A DNA stretch of 64,000 bases, from positions 1 through 64,000 of the forward strand of contig JAGBKK010000025.1 of the NCBI GenBank assembly GCA_017934045.1. The letters are read 5' to 3'. Under the pieces are notes generated by a model. The model was given only the letters and a program-made list of their open reading frames with translations, was not told the DNA's origin and ran no database searches. This document shows positions 48,788-58,710 of the stretch, in pieces. The translations under genes and the position numbers were made by a program. The DNA comes from Neisseriaceae bacterium (lineage in GTDB: Bacteria > Pseudomonadota > Gammaproteobacteria > Burkholderiales > Neisseriaceae). Positions within the stretch are counted from its first letter, which is position 1, and each line of letters begins with the position of its first letter.

Positions 48788-48972
48788 TATAGCCGTTAAA
48801 CTTCAAAACAATATAGTCAAATAAATTCAAAAGTGAAACAGGCGGCGTGGCGAAGACAGTATAAATAATACGGCAAGACAAGCCAACGCATTTAAATTTT
48901 GAAGTTGTTTGACTATAACAGATAGCTTTGCCTGCGACTGTATAACGCATACGGCAAGGCGAACCAACGCCG
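48788..48972. mobile_element. Correia-like MITE, copy 4, interrupted
   Basis: The left end is TATAGCCGTTAAACTTCAAAACAA. After the inserted copy 5 the sequence resumes as ACAGATAGCTTTGCCTGCGAC and GGCAAGGCGAACCAACGC. The right inverted repeat is not recognisable; the sequence decays after GATTTTGG. This copy is older than the one inside it. Confidence 0.75.
48812..48917. mobile_element. Correia-like MITE, copy 5, nested in copy 4
   Basis: The core 48814-48915 (102 bp) runs from TAGTCAAATAAATTCAAAAG to TTTTGAAGTTGTTTGACTA with TA on both sides. Removing it and one TA rejoins copy 4 as ACAATAACAG, exactly the sequence found in the intact copy 3. The terminal repeats differ (TAGTCAAA rather than TAGTCGTT), so there are at least two subfamilies. 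Confidence 0.85.
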
Positions 48973-49027
48973 TATTGATTTTGGTCTGAATGAACGATAA
49001 AACAGCATAGGCAACAAGTTACCCACC

Positions 49028-51037
49028 TTACGACACCGCTCCAAACAACATATTTTCTTTAATCGCTCGGATTTTGTCGCGGATTTCGGCGGCTTCTTCA
49101 AAGCGTAGGTCGCTTGCGGCTTTCATCATAGCTTTTTCCAAACGATTGATTTCTTTCAATGCGTCTTCTTCATTATTGATTTTATTGACTTTTATTTTGC
49201 TTTTCGCCTTGTCATCGTGATACACACCGTCAATTAAATCTTCCACTTTTTTAACGATTTGTTTGGGGGTAATGCCGTGTTGTTGGTTGAAATCTTGCTG
49301 TTTTTTGCGTCGGCGGTTGGTTTCGTCAATCGCCGCTTTCATCGAGTCGGTGATTTTGTCGGCATATAAAATGGCTGTGCCGTGAATATTCCTTGCCGCT
49401 CGCCCTATGGTTTGAATAAGACTGCGGGAACTTCTTAAAAAGCCTTCTTTATCTGCGTCCAAAACCGCCACTAACGACACTTCGGGAATGTCCAAACCCT
49501 CTCGCAAAAGGTTAATGCCCACCAAAACATCGAATAAGCCTAATCGTAAATCGCGAATAATTTCAACGCGTTCTACGGTATCAATGTCGCTGTGTAAATA
49601 GCGTACTTTAATGCCATTATCCGCATAATAATCCGTCAGTTGTTCTGCCATTTTTTTGGTGAGCGTGGTTACCAAAATGCGTTCGCCTTTGGCTGTTCTA
49701 TTGCGAATTTCTGCCATTAAATCATCAACTTGGCTTACAACTGGGCGAATGATGATTTCAGGGTCAATTAAGCCTGTGGGTCGCACCACTTGTTCTACGG
49801 TTTGTTGCGAATGTTCGCTTTCATATTGTGCAGGCGTGGCAGAAACAAAAATCGCCTGTGGCATAATTTTTTCAAATTCAAAAAATTTAAGCGGTCGATT
49901 ATCTCGTGCGGAAGGCAGCCTGAAACCATAATCCACTAAATTTTGTTTGCGTGCCGCGTCTCCTTTGAACATACCGCCGATTTGTGGTATGGTTGTGTGG
50001 CTTTCATCTATAAAAATCAAAGCGTTATCGGGTAGATAATCCATCAGCGTGGGCGGCGGCTCGCCCTCTTTGCGGCGAGAAAAATGGCGGGAATAATTTT
50101 CAATGCCTTTGCAAAAACCCATTTCATACAGCATTTCTAAATCAAAGCGTGTGCGTTGCTCAATGCGTTGGGCTTCGACAATGCGGTTTTCTTTTTGAAA
50201 AAATTCAATCCGTTCTCGCAATTCGGCTTTAATGGTTTCGCAGGCAGCCAAAACCGTTTCGCGTGGCGTAACATAATGACTGGACGGAAAAACCGTGTAA
50301 CGCCCCACGCGTTTTTTCGTGCCGCCTGTGAGCGGGTCAAATAGGGTAATGCTTTCAATTTCATCATCAAATAGCGACAGCCGCACCGCCGTTTCAGGAC
50401 TTTCCGCAGGGTAAATATCCATCACATCGCCACGCACCCTGAAAGAGCCGCGTTGAAAATCCATATCGCCGCGTTCATACTGCATGGCGACAAGGCGAGC
50501 AATGATTTGTTTTTGCGACATTTTGCCGTGTTCTTTAATGTGCAACACCATTTGCGAATATTCATCAGGGTCGCCGATACCGTAAATCGCCGACACCGTT
50601 GCCACAATAATCACATCAGGGCGTTCTAATAGGCTTTTGGTTGCCGACAGCCGCATTTGCTCAATGTGTTCGTTAATGGACGAATCTTTTTCAATAAACA
50701 AATCGCGAGCAGGAACATAGGCTTCGGGCTGATAATAGTCGTAATACGACACAAAATATTCCACTGCATTTTCAGGAAAAAACGACCGCATTTCCGCATA
50801 AAGTTGAGCCGCCAGCGTTTTGTTATGTGCCATAATAATCGTGGGACGACCGCTTTGTGCAATTACATTTGCCATTGTATAAGTCTTGCCCGAACCCGTA
50901 ACGCCCAACAGTGTTTGGGCTTTGAAATTGTTTTGCAAACCTGCCAACAATTCAGCAATCGCCACAGGCTGATCGCCAGCAGGGGGAAAAGGCTGATTGA
51001 GTTTGAAAGGGCTGTTGGGGAAAGTGATTATCGGCAT
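49028..51037 (-). CDS. uvrB: Excinuclease ABC subunit B
   Basis: The 669-aa helicase-like repair protein has Walker A GVTGSGKT (45-52), the DNA-wedging beta-hairpin region ([20 protein letters not shown]), DESH box, motif [11 protein letters not shown] and the C-terminal UVR domain ([14 protein letters not shown]). The short C-terminus after UVR is unusual only in ending NMLFGAVS. It is monocistronic. The 128-bp gap to rsgA is AT-rich with nothing recognisable. Confidence 0.97.
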   Translation of the reverse strand: MPIITFPNSPFKLNQPFPPAGDQPVAIAELLAGLQNNFKAQTLLGVTGSGKTYTMANVIAQSGRPTIIMAHNKTLAAQLYAEMRSFFPENAVEYFVSYYDYYQPEAYVPARDLFIEKDSSINEHIEQMRLSATKSLLERPDVIIVATVSAIYGIGDPDEYSQMVLHIKEHGKMSQKQIIARLVAMQYERGDMDFQRGSFRVRGDVMDIYPAESPETAVRLSLFDDEIESITLFDPLTGGTKKRVGRYTVFPSSHYVTPRETVLAACETIKAELRERIEFFQKENRIVEAQRIEQRTRFDLEMLYEMGFCKGIENYSRHFSRRKEGEPPPTLMDYLPDNALIFIDESHTTIPQIGGMFKGDAARKQNLVDYGFRLPSARDNRPLKFFEFEKIMPQAIFVSATPAQYESEHSQQTVEQVVRPTGLIDPEIIIRPVVSQVDDLMAEIRNRTAKGERILVTTLTKKMAEQLTDYYADNGIKVRYLHSDIDTVERVEIIRDLRLGLFDVLVGINLLREGLDIPEVSLVAVLDADKEGFLRSSRSLIQTIGRAARNIHGTAILYADKITDSMKAAIDETNRRRKKQQDFNQQHGITPKQIVKKVEDLIDGVYHDDKAKSKIKVNKINNEEDALKEINRLEKAMMKAASDLRFEEAAEIRDKIRAIKENMLFGAVS

Positions 51038-51165
51038 TGCGTTTTTTGAAGTGAAAATAAAAAGCTAATCATACAATAAATTGCGTTATCCTGAATCGAT
51101 AAACGAAAAATATGAACAACACATTCAAAATCATAGATGATTATTTTTAAATTATCTTAAACAGA

Positions 51166-52029
51166 TTAAATCTTTTCTTGAATAATTTTTTGTAAAAACA
51201 ATAATCGTTCTGTTGATATTTCATTATTCTGCACCGCGTTTTTAATGGCACAATCGGGTTCTTGTAAATGGCGGCAATTATGAAAACGGCATTTTCCGAT
51301 TAAATGTTGCATATCAGGAAAATAATATAAAATATCGTCAATACTTAAATGATTTAAGCCAAAAGATTGCATACCAGGTGTATCAATAAAAGAAGTATGT
51401 TCATCAATTTGATATAATTTGCTAAATGTTGTGGTGTGTTTGCCTTTTTCATTTAACGATATATCGCCTGTTTTGGCTTTTTGTTCTCCTAAAATGGCAT
51501 TAGATAATTGTGATTTACCCACGCCTGATTGTCCAACCAAAATATTACAATGTCCTTGCATTTTCTCTCGTAAATCGGTAATATCATTATTGATTGCGAC
51601 TGTTTTAATAACTGGAATTTTTAATTGTTGCGTATAAAAATTTTCTATTTCCAATATTTGTTTTTCAGCTAAATCCATTTTATTGATAATTAAAGATGTT
51701 GGTATATTAGCGGCAATGGTTGATAATAGTGTTCGTTGAATTAAATCTAAATTAGGTTCAGGCAAAATCGCTGTTACAACAAATACTTGCGTTACATTTG
51801 CCGCTAATAATTTAGTGCGTTTTTCATCTTGTCGAAACAATAAACTTTGGCGTGGTAAATAATCTTCAATCACCGCTTGATGATTGTTAATTTGCTGAAT
51901 ATGCACCCTATCGCCACACACAAAATCAGTGCGTTTTTTGCGTGTATTGGCTTCTAATAATAAACCGTTATCGGTTTGAACAACAAAACGCCGTCCATAA
52001 TCTTCAATAATTGTAGCGGTTTCTAACAT
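51166..52029 (-). CDS. rsgA: Ribosome small-subunit GTPase RsgA
   Basis: The 287-aa circularly permuted GTPase has an OB fold, then NKMD (G4, about 116), the P-loop GQSGVGKS (about 165), DTPG (G3) and a C-terminal zinc site CRFHNCRHLQEPDC. It helps mature the 30S subunit. The gene is more AT-rich than uvrB. It follows the unknown membrane protein gene by 42 bp, with an uptake sequence in the gap. Confidence 0.95.
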   Translation of the reverse strand: MLETATIIEDYGRRFVVQTDNGLLLEANTRKKRTDFVCGDRVHIQQINNHQAVIEDYLPRQSLLFRQDEKRTKLLAANVTQVFVVTAILPEPNLDLIQRTLLSTIAANIPTSLIINKMDLAEKQILEIENFYTQQLKIPVIKTVAINNDITDLREKMQGHCNILVGQSGVGKSQLSNAILGEQKAKTGDISLNEKGKHTTTFSKLYQIDEHTSFIDTPGMQSFGLNHLSIDDILYYFPDMQHLIGKCRFHNCRHLQEPDCAIKNAVQNNEISTERLLFLQKIIQEKI

Positions 52030-52071
52030 AGTTTAAGGCTGCCTGAAAAATAAATTCATTGTTTTTATTCC

Positions 52072-52740
52072 TTAATCACTCATTTTATATGATATAAAAG
52101 AAACTATGGTCATAGAAAATAAAGAAGATACAAACCACAACCATATCGGCATTTCAATCGTAAAGAGAAAACCCCGTACTTGTCCGTTATAACTTGAAAA
52201 AATATAATATGAATAAAAACCAATCAATAAACCTAAAACGATTGTTGATATTTCATAATATATTTTAAATGTTTTAGGTAATAATCTTAAAAAACAAACA
52301 GCAATCAGTGCAGGAATAAATAAGAATATACAAAATGGGAAAATAAAAACAAAAATAAATGAAAATGCCAACATTATCAAAGTATCCAATATGGAACCAT
52401 TAAATAATCCTTCATTTATTATTGTGAAAATAAGAAACACTATCGTCATTATCAATGGAAATAAAAAAGTACATAATAAAATTTGAAGAAATATCTGTCC
52501 CTTTGTGTAGTTATCGTTTGAACTTTTTAAAGTTAAAGTATCTACATATAAATTATTTGAAAAATCTTCTTCAATTTGTTGTGGTTGAAGATATAATTGA
52601 TAATAAAAAGACAACAAAATACCAATAGCAAAAATAATAACGCCAATAGTTTTTATCCATACTATATTATTGAAATATCCCAATAAAATTGAGATTATTC
52701 CAATAAATATAGCACAGATAATAATACTTCTATTTAACAT
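52072..52740 (-). CDS. Unknown membrane protein
   Basis: The 222-aa protein has two N-terminal hydrophobic segments (about residues 5-24 and 28-46), a polar loop (YLQPQQIEEDFSNN), and four more segments (about 80-106, 115-150, 160-180 and 195-218). Composition is strongly AT-rich. No family recognised. It lies between pgm and rsgA on the same strand. Confidence 0.65.
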   Translation of the reverse strand: MLNRSIIICAIFIGIISILLGYFNNIVWIKTIGVIIFAIGILLSFYYQLYLQPQQIEEDFSNNLYVDTLTLKSSNDNYTKGQIFLQILLCTFLFPLIMTIVFLIFTIINEGLFNGSILDTLIMLAFSFIFVFIFPFCIFLFIPALIAVCFLRLLPKTFKIYYEISTIVLGLLIGFYSYYIFSSYNGQVRGFLFTIEMPIWLWFVSSLFSMTIVSFISYKMSD

Positions 52741-52766
52741 GTTCAGGCTACCTGAAAATAAGGTTT

Positions 52767-52827
52767 GTTTTAACGAAGTTAAAACCTTTTATGAACGAAG
52801 TTCATAAAAGCAGATTGCGAAGCAATC
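52767..52827. repeat. Row of three perfect hairpins with GAA loops
   Basis: GTTTTAAC-GAA-GTTAAAAC (52767-52785), TTTTATGAAC-GAA-GTTCATAAAA (52787-52809) and GATTGC-GAA-GCAATC (52813-52827) follow each other with spacers of 1 and 3 bases. A fourth, imperfect one (CAACGAAGTTA, near 52839) lies in the end of pgm. They fill the gap after the pgm stop. Role unknown; a transcript-end structure is likely. Confidence 0.8.
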
Positions 52828-54229
52828 AAACCGCAATTTCAACGAAGTTAAACTCAATACCATATTGTTTTAATATCACCGCAAATTCTTTTTGAATTTG
52901 TTGCAACGATTCTTCATTATCGGCTTCAAAACGCAATACCAAAACAGGTGTGGTGTTGGACGCACGAATTAAACCAAAGCCATTTTTATATTCCACACGC
53001 AAGCCGTCAATGGTAATAATTTCTTCGGCATTTTTAAATTGTGCTGTGGCTTGTAATTCTTTAATTAAAGCGTGATTATCGCCCTCTTTTGCCATTTTAA
53101 TATTGATTTCTGGCGTAGAAAACGCATTAGGCAAGTTATTCAAAATTTCGCTTGGATTGTCATATTGCGACAATATTTGCAAAAGTCGGCAACCTGCATA
53201 TAAACCGTCATCAAAACCAAACCAATTTTCCTTAAAGAATAAATGCCCACTCATTTCCCCTGCTAATTGTGCATGATGCTCTTTTATGGCGGCTTTAATA
53301 AAACTATGCCCTGTTTTACATAAAATAGGCTCACCGCCATTTTGTAAAATCACTTTTTTCAGCAAGCGAGAACATTTGACATCAAAAATAATTTTGGCAT
53401 TTTTTTGTCGCGTTAAAATATCTTGGGCAAATAACATTAACTGACGGTCAGGATAAATAATATTGCCGTCTTTTGTTACCACGCCCAAACGGTCGCCATC
53501 GCCATCAAATGCCAAACCAATTTCGCAATCGCTTGTTTTTAAGGTATTTTGCAAATCTTGTAAATTTTCAGGTTTGGCAGGGTCAGGGTGATGATTGGGG
53601 AAGTTGCCATCAACTTCGCAAAAGAGTTCTAACACATTGACACCAATCTTTTCAAATAATTTTTTAGCAAATGCACCTGCAATACCATTGCCTGCATCTA
53701 TTGCCGCTTTTATCGGTCGTTTCACTTGAACCGTTCTGGCAATATAGTCAATATATTCATCGGTAATATTGACTTCTTTGCACCTGCCTGAACAATTAGG
53801 ATAATTTAAAAAATCATCGTTTTGTATTCGGGCTAACAGATTTTGAATTTTATCACCTGAATAAGTTTCGCCTGCAATCATCATTTTAAAGCCGTTATAA
53901 TCGGGCGGATTGTGGCTACCTGTAATCATCACGCCAGTACCATTTGTGTGCGTGTGTGCGGCAAAATAAAGCATGGGTGTGGTGGTTGCCCCCAAATACA
54001 CAACGCTCAAACCTGCGTCTGTTAAGGATTGCATTAACAATTCTGCAATGTGGCTGCCTGAAAGTCGTCCGTCTCGTGCAACGGCAATTTCTTTCACACC
54101 AGTGGCTACCGCTTCACTGGCAATCGCTTTGCCAATCAGCGTTGCCGCTTCATCGTTTAACGATTTGCCGACAATACCACGAATATCGTAGGCTTTAAAA
54201 ATTTCAGGGGCTACGTTTGCCATCATCAT
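52826..54229 (-). CDS. pgm: Phosphomannomutase/phosphoglucomutase
   Basis: The 467-aa alpha-D-phosphohexomutase (AlgC/ManB type) has the phosphoserine loop [11 protein letters not shown], the Mg-binding DGDGDR, the sugar-binding GEMSGH and the phosphate-binding RASNTTPVL. It interconverts 1- and 6-phosphates of glucose or mannose for LOS and polysaccharide sugars. The gene starts with three ATG codons, the first overlapping the upstream stop (ATGA). AAAGGAAA precedes it. LSGSHI here comes from an uptake-like sequence, GGCTGCCTGAAAG. Confidence 0.93.
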   Translation of the reverse strand: MMMANVAPEIFKAYDIRGIVGKSLNDEAATLIGKAIASEAVATGVKEIAVARDGRLSGSHIAELLMQSLTDAGLSVVYLGATTTPMLYFAAHTHTNGTGVMITGSHNPPDYNGFKMMIAGETYSGDKIQNLLARIQNDDFLNYPNCSGRCKEVNITDEYIDYIARTVQVKRPIKAAIDAGNGIAGAFAKKLFEKIGVNVLELFCEVDGNFPNHHPDPAKPENLQDLQNTLKTSDCEIGLAFDGDGDRLGVVTKDGNIIYPDRQLMLFAQDILTRQKNAKIIFDVKCSRLLKKVILQNGGEPILCKTGHSFIKAAIKEHHAQLAGEMSGHLFFKENWFGFDDGLYAGCRLLQILSQYDNPSEILNNLPNAFSTPEINIKMAKEGDNHALIKELQATAQFKNAEEIITIDGLRVEYKNGFGLIRASNTTPVLVLRFEADNEESLQQIQKEFAVILKQYGIEFNFVEIAV

Positions 54230-55479
54230 TTTCCTTTATTCAATTCATCAAATGCTTGTTTCATTGTGGGGTTGTTTTTGGTTAAGCGTTTAATGCTTAA
54301 ATCTTCCGCCTTATTATTAGCAAGTCGCAAATTATTTTCAGAAGATAGTAAGGCTTCTTTTGTTTTTTGTAAATGACTAATTGTTTTATCAATTTCATCG
54401 ATTGCTGTTTTGAATTTTTCACTGGCTAATCGATAATTGCGTGCAAATTTATCTTTAAATTCATTTATATCATTTTCAAAATTGGTAATATCAATATTTT
54501 GATTACGAATATTGGCTAATTCTTGTTTATATAACAATGATTTCATTGCCGAATTGCGTAAAATCATTAATAACGGAATAAAAAACTGCGGACGAATAAC
54601 ATACATTTTCGGATATTGATGAGATAAAACAATACCGTTATTATAAAATTCATTGTCTTGTTCTAATAATGAAACCAATACCGCATATTCGCAATTTTTA
54701 TTATTACGGTCTTTATCTAATTTGGCTAAAAAATCTTCATTTTTATGTTTGGTAGCAGTGGTATCTTGTTCGTTTTTCATTTCAAACATAATCGAAAGAA
54801 TTTCTATACCTGAATTATCCGTTTCACGATAAATAAAATCGCCTTTACTACCGCTTGAAATATCATTATCTTTTTCAAAATAAATATTGCCTGATAACAA
54901 GGGACGCAATTTATTAAACTCAATCAAACAATGCTTCTCTAAACTTTCGCCTAATAATTTAACATTCATTTTACTTTTGAAGTCTTTATATTGAGCAATT
55001 TGTTCATCTTTTAGTTTTAATGCTGATTGATATTTGTCTTTTTCAGCATTTAATAAATTTTGACTTTTTTGCTGTTCAATCAGTAAATTATTTTTTAATG
55101 AAGAAATTTCTTCTTTCATTTCCGTTTCTTTTTTTAACACAGCATTATCTAATTTTACTTGTTCCATTTTTAATTGACTTTGCAAATCAGATATTTTTGC
55201 CTGCATTTCTTTTTCTTTATCTTGAACGGCAATTTTTATTTGTGTTTGTTGTTGTTTTAATTCACTTTTCAAATTGGCAATAATATTGTCTTTATCTTTT
55301 AAAGATAAATCAAACTGCGATTGACATTTTTCCTGAATATGTTTTTTTTCAGAAATCAGGCGTTTTTCTAATTCACTATTAAACGCTTTATCTTTTAATT
55401 CAGAAAATAATTGTTGGGCTTCGTTATTATCCAAACTAAATTCTTTTTGACAATGTGGGCAGGTGATTGTGGTATTCAT
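54226..55479 (-). CDS. DUF2130 coiled-coil protein
   Basis: The 417-aa protein has an N-terminal zinc-ribbon-like [12 protein letters not shown], a long coiled coil (residues about 25-165) and a DUF2130 domain with the conserved [15 protein letters not shown] and [20 protein letters not shown], which has nuclease-like E-x-K character. A second coiled coil closes the protein. Function is not established for this family. It overlaps pgm by 4 bases, so the two are translationally coupled despite no obvious link in function. Confidence 0.85.
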   Translation of the reverse strand: MNTTITCPHCQKEFSLDNNEAQQLFSELKDKAFNSELEKRLISEKKHIQEKCQSQFDLSLKDKDNIIANLKSELKQQQTQIKIAVQDKEKEMQAKISDLQSQLKMEQVKLDNAVLKKETEMKEEISSLKNNLLIEQQKSQNLLNAEKDKYQSALKLKDEQIAQYKDFKSKMNVKLLGESLEKHCLIEFNKLRPLLSGNIYFEKDNDISSGSKGDFIYRETDNSGIEILSIMFEMKNEQDTTATKHKNEDFLAKLDKDRNNKNCEYAVLVSLLEQDNEFYNNGIVLSHQYPKMYVIRPQFFIPLLMILRNSAMKSLLYKQELANIRNQNIDITNFENDINEFKDKFARNYRLASEKFKTAIDEIDKTISHLQKTKEALLSSENNLRLANNKAEDLSIKRLTKNNPTMKQAFDELNKGK

Positions 55480-55496
55480 TTTTTACTTCCAAAAAG

Positions 55497-56375
55497 TTAA
55501 TCATAAAAAGACGGTTCATTATTCGGACGAGTTTTAAAGCGTTTATGCAGCCAGTAATATTGTTCGGGTATTTCACGGATTCGCTCTTCAATAAAGGCAT
55601 TCATTTGTGCGGTATCCGCAACCGTATCATCAGTTGGAAAAGGCTCAAACGGCGGATAAAATGTCATTCTAAATCGCCCATTTTTCAATCGTTCGGCAAC
55701 CGCTGGCACCACAATCGCATTGGTTAATTTGGCAATGCGAGATAAACCATCAACCGTTGCCGTAGGAATACCAAAAAACGGTACAAAAACCGAATCTTTT
55801 TCACCTAAATCTTGGTCAGGCAAATATAAAAACGCCATATCTTTTTTCTTAATGGCACGAATAATGGTTAATAAACTGTCGGTGCGTTTTAATAAAAATA
55901 CATTATTGTAACGGTGTCTGCCTTTTAAAACCCTTTTGTCCATTATTTTATTTTTTTGTTGTGAATAAATGCTAATCAAGCCAATATCTTGATTACATTT
56001 GGCAATCACCGTTTCCATAGCACAAAAATGCGGATATAACAATATGATTTTTCTACCAGTTTTTAATGCGTCATCGTAATAATGTTTATTTTTATATTCG
56101 GTGATTTTATATAATCGTTTATCAGACGCATACCAACCGACACTTAATTCTAAAATCATTGCCATCATATGAAAAAAATGGCGTTTTAATATATGCTCTC
56201 TTTCGGCTTCTGTTTTTTCAGGAAAACATTTTGCCAAGTTAATTGCTCCAATACGGCGGCGGCGATGTGCTAAATAATAAGCAATAAAAGCAAACACTTC
56301 GGCAATTACCCATATTGCTTTAATGGGTAAAAAGTGAATAAGATATAAAAATAAAAATCCTAATCGTGTTAGCAT
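55497..56375 (-). CDS. lpxL: Lipid A acyltransferase, LpxL/HtrB family
   Basis: The 292-aa protein has a hydrophobic N-terminus and the acyltransferase motif H-x4-E (YPHFCAMETV), with LPDQDLGEKDSVFVPFFG typical of the lysophospholipid acyltransferase-like HtrB family. It should add a secondary acyl chain to lipid A at the inner membrane; which position cannot be told. It lies 17 bp before the DUF2130 gene on the same strand. Confidence 0.88.
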   Translation of the reverse strand: MLTRLGFLFLYLIHFLPIKAIWVIAEVFAFIAYYLAHRRRRIGAINLAKCFPEKTEAEREHILKRHFFHMMAMILELSVGWYASDKRLYKITEYKNKHYYDDALKTGRKIILLYPHFCAMETVIAKCNQDIGLISIYSQQKNKIMDKRVLKGRHRYNNVFLLKRTDSLLTIIRAIKKKDMAFLYLPDQDLGEKDSVFVPFFGIPTATVDGLSRIAKLTNAIVVPAVAERLKNGRFRMTFYPPFEPFPTDDTVADTAQMNAFIEERIREIPEQYYWLHKRFKTRPNNEPSFYD

Positions 56376-56403
56376 AATGTTAATCTTTCAGGCTGCCTGA
56401 AAA

Positions 56404-57282
56404 CTAATCCAAAACCCTTTCTTCTGGCAAGCGTCCTGCCCAATCATCAACAAATTGCCGTGCGGTTCTACCACTGCGGTTGCCGCGTTGTAAAGACCAG
56501 TTTAATGCGGCTTTTTGTGCCGTTTCGTCAAACGGTAAGTTTTCGGCGGCTAACCAGTTTTTAACTGCCCATAAATAGGCTTCTTGATCAAAGGGATAGA
56601 AACTCAACCACAAGCCAAAGCGATCGGATAAGGAAATTTTTTCTTCCACAGTTTCTTGCGGATGAACTTCGCCTTTCTCGCCCGTGTGGGCGGTGTTATC
56701 TGCCATAAATTCGGGCATTAAATGGCGGCGGTTGGAAGTGGCATAAACCAGCACATTTTGACAACGCATCGATAAACCGCCGTCCAACACGGTTTTGAGT
56801 GCTTTATAGCCGTCATCATGTGCTTCAAACGACAAATCATCGCAAAAAACAATAAATTTTTCAGGGCGTTCGGATAACAGCGACAATAAATACGGCAGGG
56901 TGAGTAAATCGTCCTTATCGACTTCAATCAAACGCAAACCTTGTTCGGCATATTCATGTAATAAGGCTTTGATTAAAGAAGATTTTCCTGTCCCCCTTGC
57001 ACCTGATAACAGCACATTATTAGCACTTCTGCCTGCCAAAAATTGTTCAGTATTGCGAATCAGTTTTTGCCGCTGTGAATCCACAGCCGCCAAAGTTTTC
57101 AGCGGAAATGAATGCGGATTAGGCAAGGCGTGCAGAACCCCTTTCTGCCCAATTTTCTGCCAACGAAAAGCCCAAGCATTCCAGTCAGGCGTATCCAAAA
57201 CAGGCGGCAACCAAGCGTCCAAGCGTTGCATTACCGACATTGATAATTGCAAAAATTGCCGTAATGATTTGAGTTTTTTCAT
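56404..57282 (-). CDS. DUF815 AAA-type ATPase
   Basis: The protein (about 292 aa) has Walker A SGARGTGKSS, Walker B FIVFCDDLSFE, sensor-1 YATSNRRHL and an arginine-finger-like SDRFGLWLSF. DUF815 proteins are uncharacterised ATPases related to DnaA/DnaC-type loaders. The start is uncertain: the ATG at 57282 (MKKLKSLRQF) gives the usual length; an ATG at 57315 is also possible, but the frame upstream of that is an uptake sequence. Confidence 0.82.
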   Translation of the reverse strand: MKKLKSLRQFLQLSMSVMQRLDAWLPPVLDTPDWNAWAFRWQKIGQKGVLHALPNPHSFPLKTLAAVDSQRQKLIRNTEQFLAGRSANNVLLSGARGTGKSSLIKALLHEYAEQGLRLIEVDKDDLLTLPYLLSLLSERPEKFIVFCDDLSFEAHDDGYKALKTVLDGGLSMRCQNVLVYATSNRRHLMPEFMADNTAHTGEKGEVHPQETVEEKISLSDRFGLWLSFYPFDQEAYLWAVKNWLAAENLPFDETAQKAALNWSLQRGNRSGRTARQFVDDWAGRLPEERVLD

Positions 57283-57371
57283 CGCACACAAAATAAATGA
57301 TGATAAGCCGTCCATTATAAAACAAAAATCTTGATTTAACTTTGCTGTTTCAGGCAGCCTGAAAGTTAATT

Positions 57372-58700
57372 TCAAGCAAATACGGCTTGTTCAAATTCGC
57401 TTTTTGCCAACATTTCAAGATATGCCATTTCTTCTTTTTTCTTATCTATTTGCTCTTGTAATTCATCTAAATGCGATGAAATTTCTTGTTGAATATTTAA
57501 TGGTGGTAATGGAATTTGAAAGTTTTCTAAAAACGATTTGGGAACTCTTTGTTGTCCTGCTGAACCTTTAAAATTTTTCTTTGCTATTTTTATAAAATAA
57601 TCATTTCTTAAAAAATGATATAGAAAATTTAAGTTTGTATTTTCTTTTATTCTAAAAACATAAAATTCCGTAGAACCAAACCCAATTCCATTGATTAAAT
57701 TTTTACATATTGCTGATTTTTTATTTTGCATACAAGGAGTAATTTTAGCCCAAATAATATCGTTTTCTTGGAATTTAGTAAAACCTTTACTATTTTTCGT
57801 ATTCTGTTCTTCGTTTTTTAGAATAAATCCGTCAGTAGATATTGCTTCCATAGGTAAAAAAGAACAAGAATTTAAATTTTTTAATTCTGTTCTTGGATTT
57901 ATTTCTGCCATTTCTTTTATTGCAGTAATAGGATAATTACTGGTTGCATTAAATTCTTTCAATAAATTACTTTCTACTCCCCAATCTTTTATATCACTCC
58001 ACTTTTTGAAGAAAAGTAAATTTTCTTTTGTTTTTTGTTGTTCTGATATATTTTTTTCTAAACCAAGCATAGATAGAAGATAGTTTTTACTATCTTCTTC
58101 AATATGTTCAATTTCTTGTTGTAATTGTGCTATTTTTGCAATTTTTTCTTGGTAATTAGTAACAAATTGCTCTTGAATATTAAGTGGAGGAAGTGGAATT
58201 GTAGAATTTAAAAACAGTTCTTCACTAACATTTCTTCTACCAGTCGTACCTGAACTATTGTTCTCACAAATTTCTATGAAATAGTTAGTTGAAACAAATA
58301 AGTTCAAATATAATGGATTTATAATTTCTTCATTTATTTCATAATTTAAAAAACTTGCTGTAATAATAGCATTATTAAGTTCATTTGGAACTATACCAAA
58401 AGCCCCATTTCTTGCGTCAATTTTTGATATTAAAAATTGATTGCTATTGATAATATATTGTTTTTTTGTGCCTATATTCTTACCTATCAATTCATCTCTT
58501 AAATAAATTCCTTGATTTTTTGTTTTAATAGTAACTCTTTTATATGTTACATTGTCATCAACAATTATTTCTTTTTTAACTCTTTTCAAGAATGAAGAAA
58601 GTTTTGTTTCTGTAAATTTTATACTTTTTATATCTCTAAAATAATAATTAGCACTCCAATTTTCCAAATCACGCCACTGAACAATTTTCAATAAACTCAT
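57372..58700 (-). CDS. hsdS: Restriction-modification specificity subunit (HsdS)
   Basis: The 442-aa protein has the two-fold layout of type I specificity subunits: two target-recognition domains, each ending in the motif IPLPPLNIQ(E/Q), followed by coiled-coil spacers (QLQQEIEHIEEDSKN and ELQEQIDKKKEEMAYLE). Motifs SSGTTGRRNVS and GSAGQQRVPKSF mark the ends of the domains. ATG at 58700 has AAGGTGA upstream and lies 10 bp after the methylase gene. Composition is very AT-rich, unlike the surroundings. Confidence 0.92.
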   Translation of the reverse strand: MSLLKIVQWRDLENWSANYYFRDIKSIKFTETKLSSFLKRVKKEIIVDDNVTYKRVTIKTKNQGIYLRDELIGKNIGTKKQYIINSNQFLISKIDARNGAFGIVPNELNNAIITASFLNYEINEEIINPLYLNLFVSTNYFIEICENNSSGTTGRRNVSEELFLNSTIPLPPLNIQEQFVTNYQEKIAKIAQLQQEIEHIEEDSKNYLLSMLGLEKNISEQQKTKENLLFFKKWSDIKDWGVESNLLKEFNATSNYPITAIKEMAEINPRTELKNLNSCSFLPMEAISTDGFILKNEEQNTKNSKGFTKFQENDIIWAKITPCMQNKKSAICKNLINGIGFGSTEFYVFRIKENTNLNFLYHFLRNDYFIKIAKKNFKGSAGQQRVPKSFLENFQIPLPPLNIQQEISSHLDELQEQIDKKKEEMAYLEMLAKSEFEQAVFA

Positions 58701-58710
58701 ACCAATCACC

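Larger units (their letters stand above)
48649..49027. other. Intergenic region with nested MITEs
   Basis: This 379-bp gap holds one uptake sequence (48723-48740), the two nested Correia-like elements listed separately, and about 50 bp before uvrB with a degenerate CACCTTACG motif. No gene is supported; frames crossing it are element sequence. Confidence 0.7.

Noticed and set aside
52787..52809. GAA-loop hairpin as the pgm rho-independent terminator
   Set aside because: It is not followed by a T run on the minus strand and is one of a row of similar hairpins; a processing or other role is equally possible.
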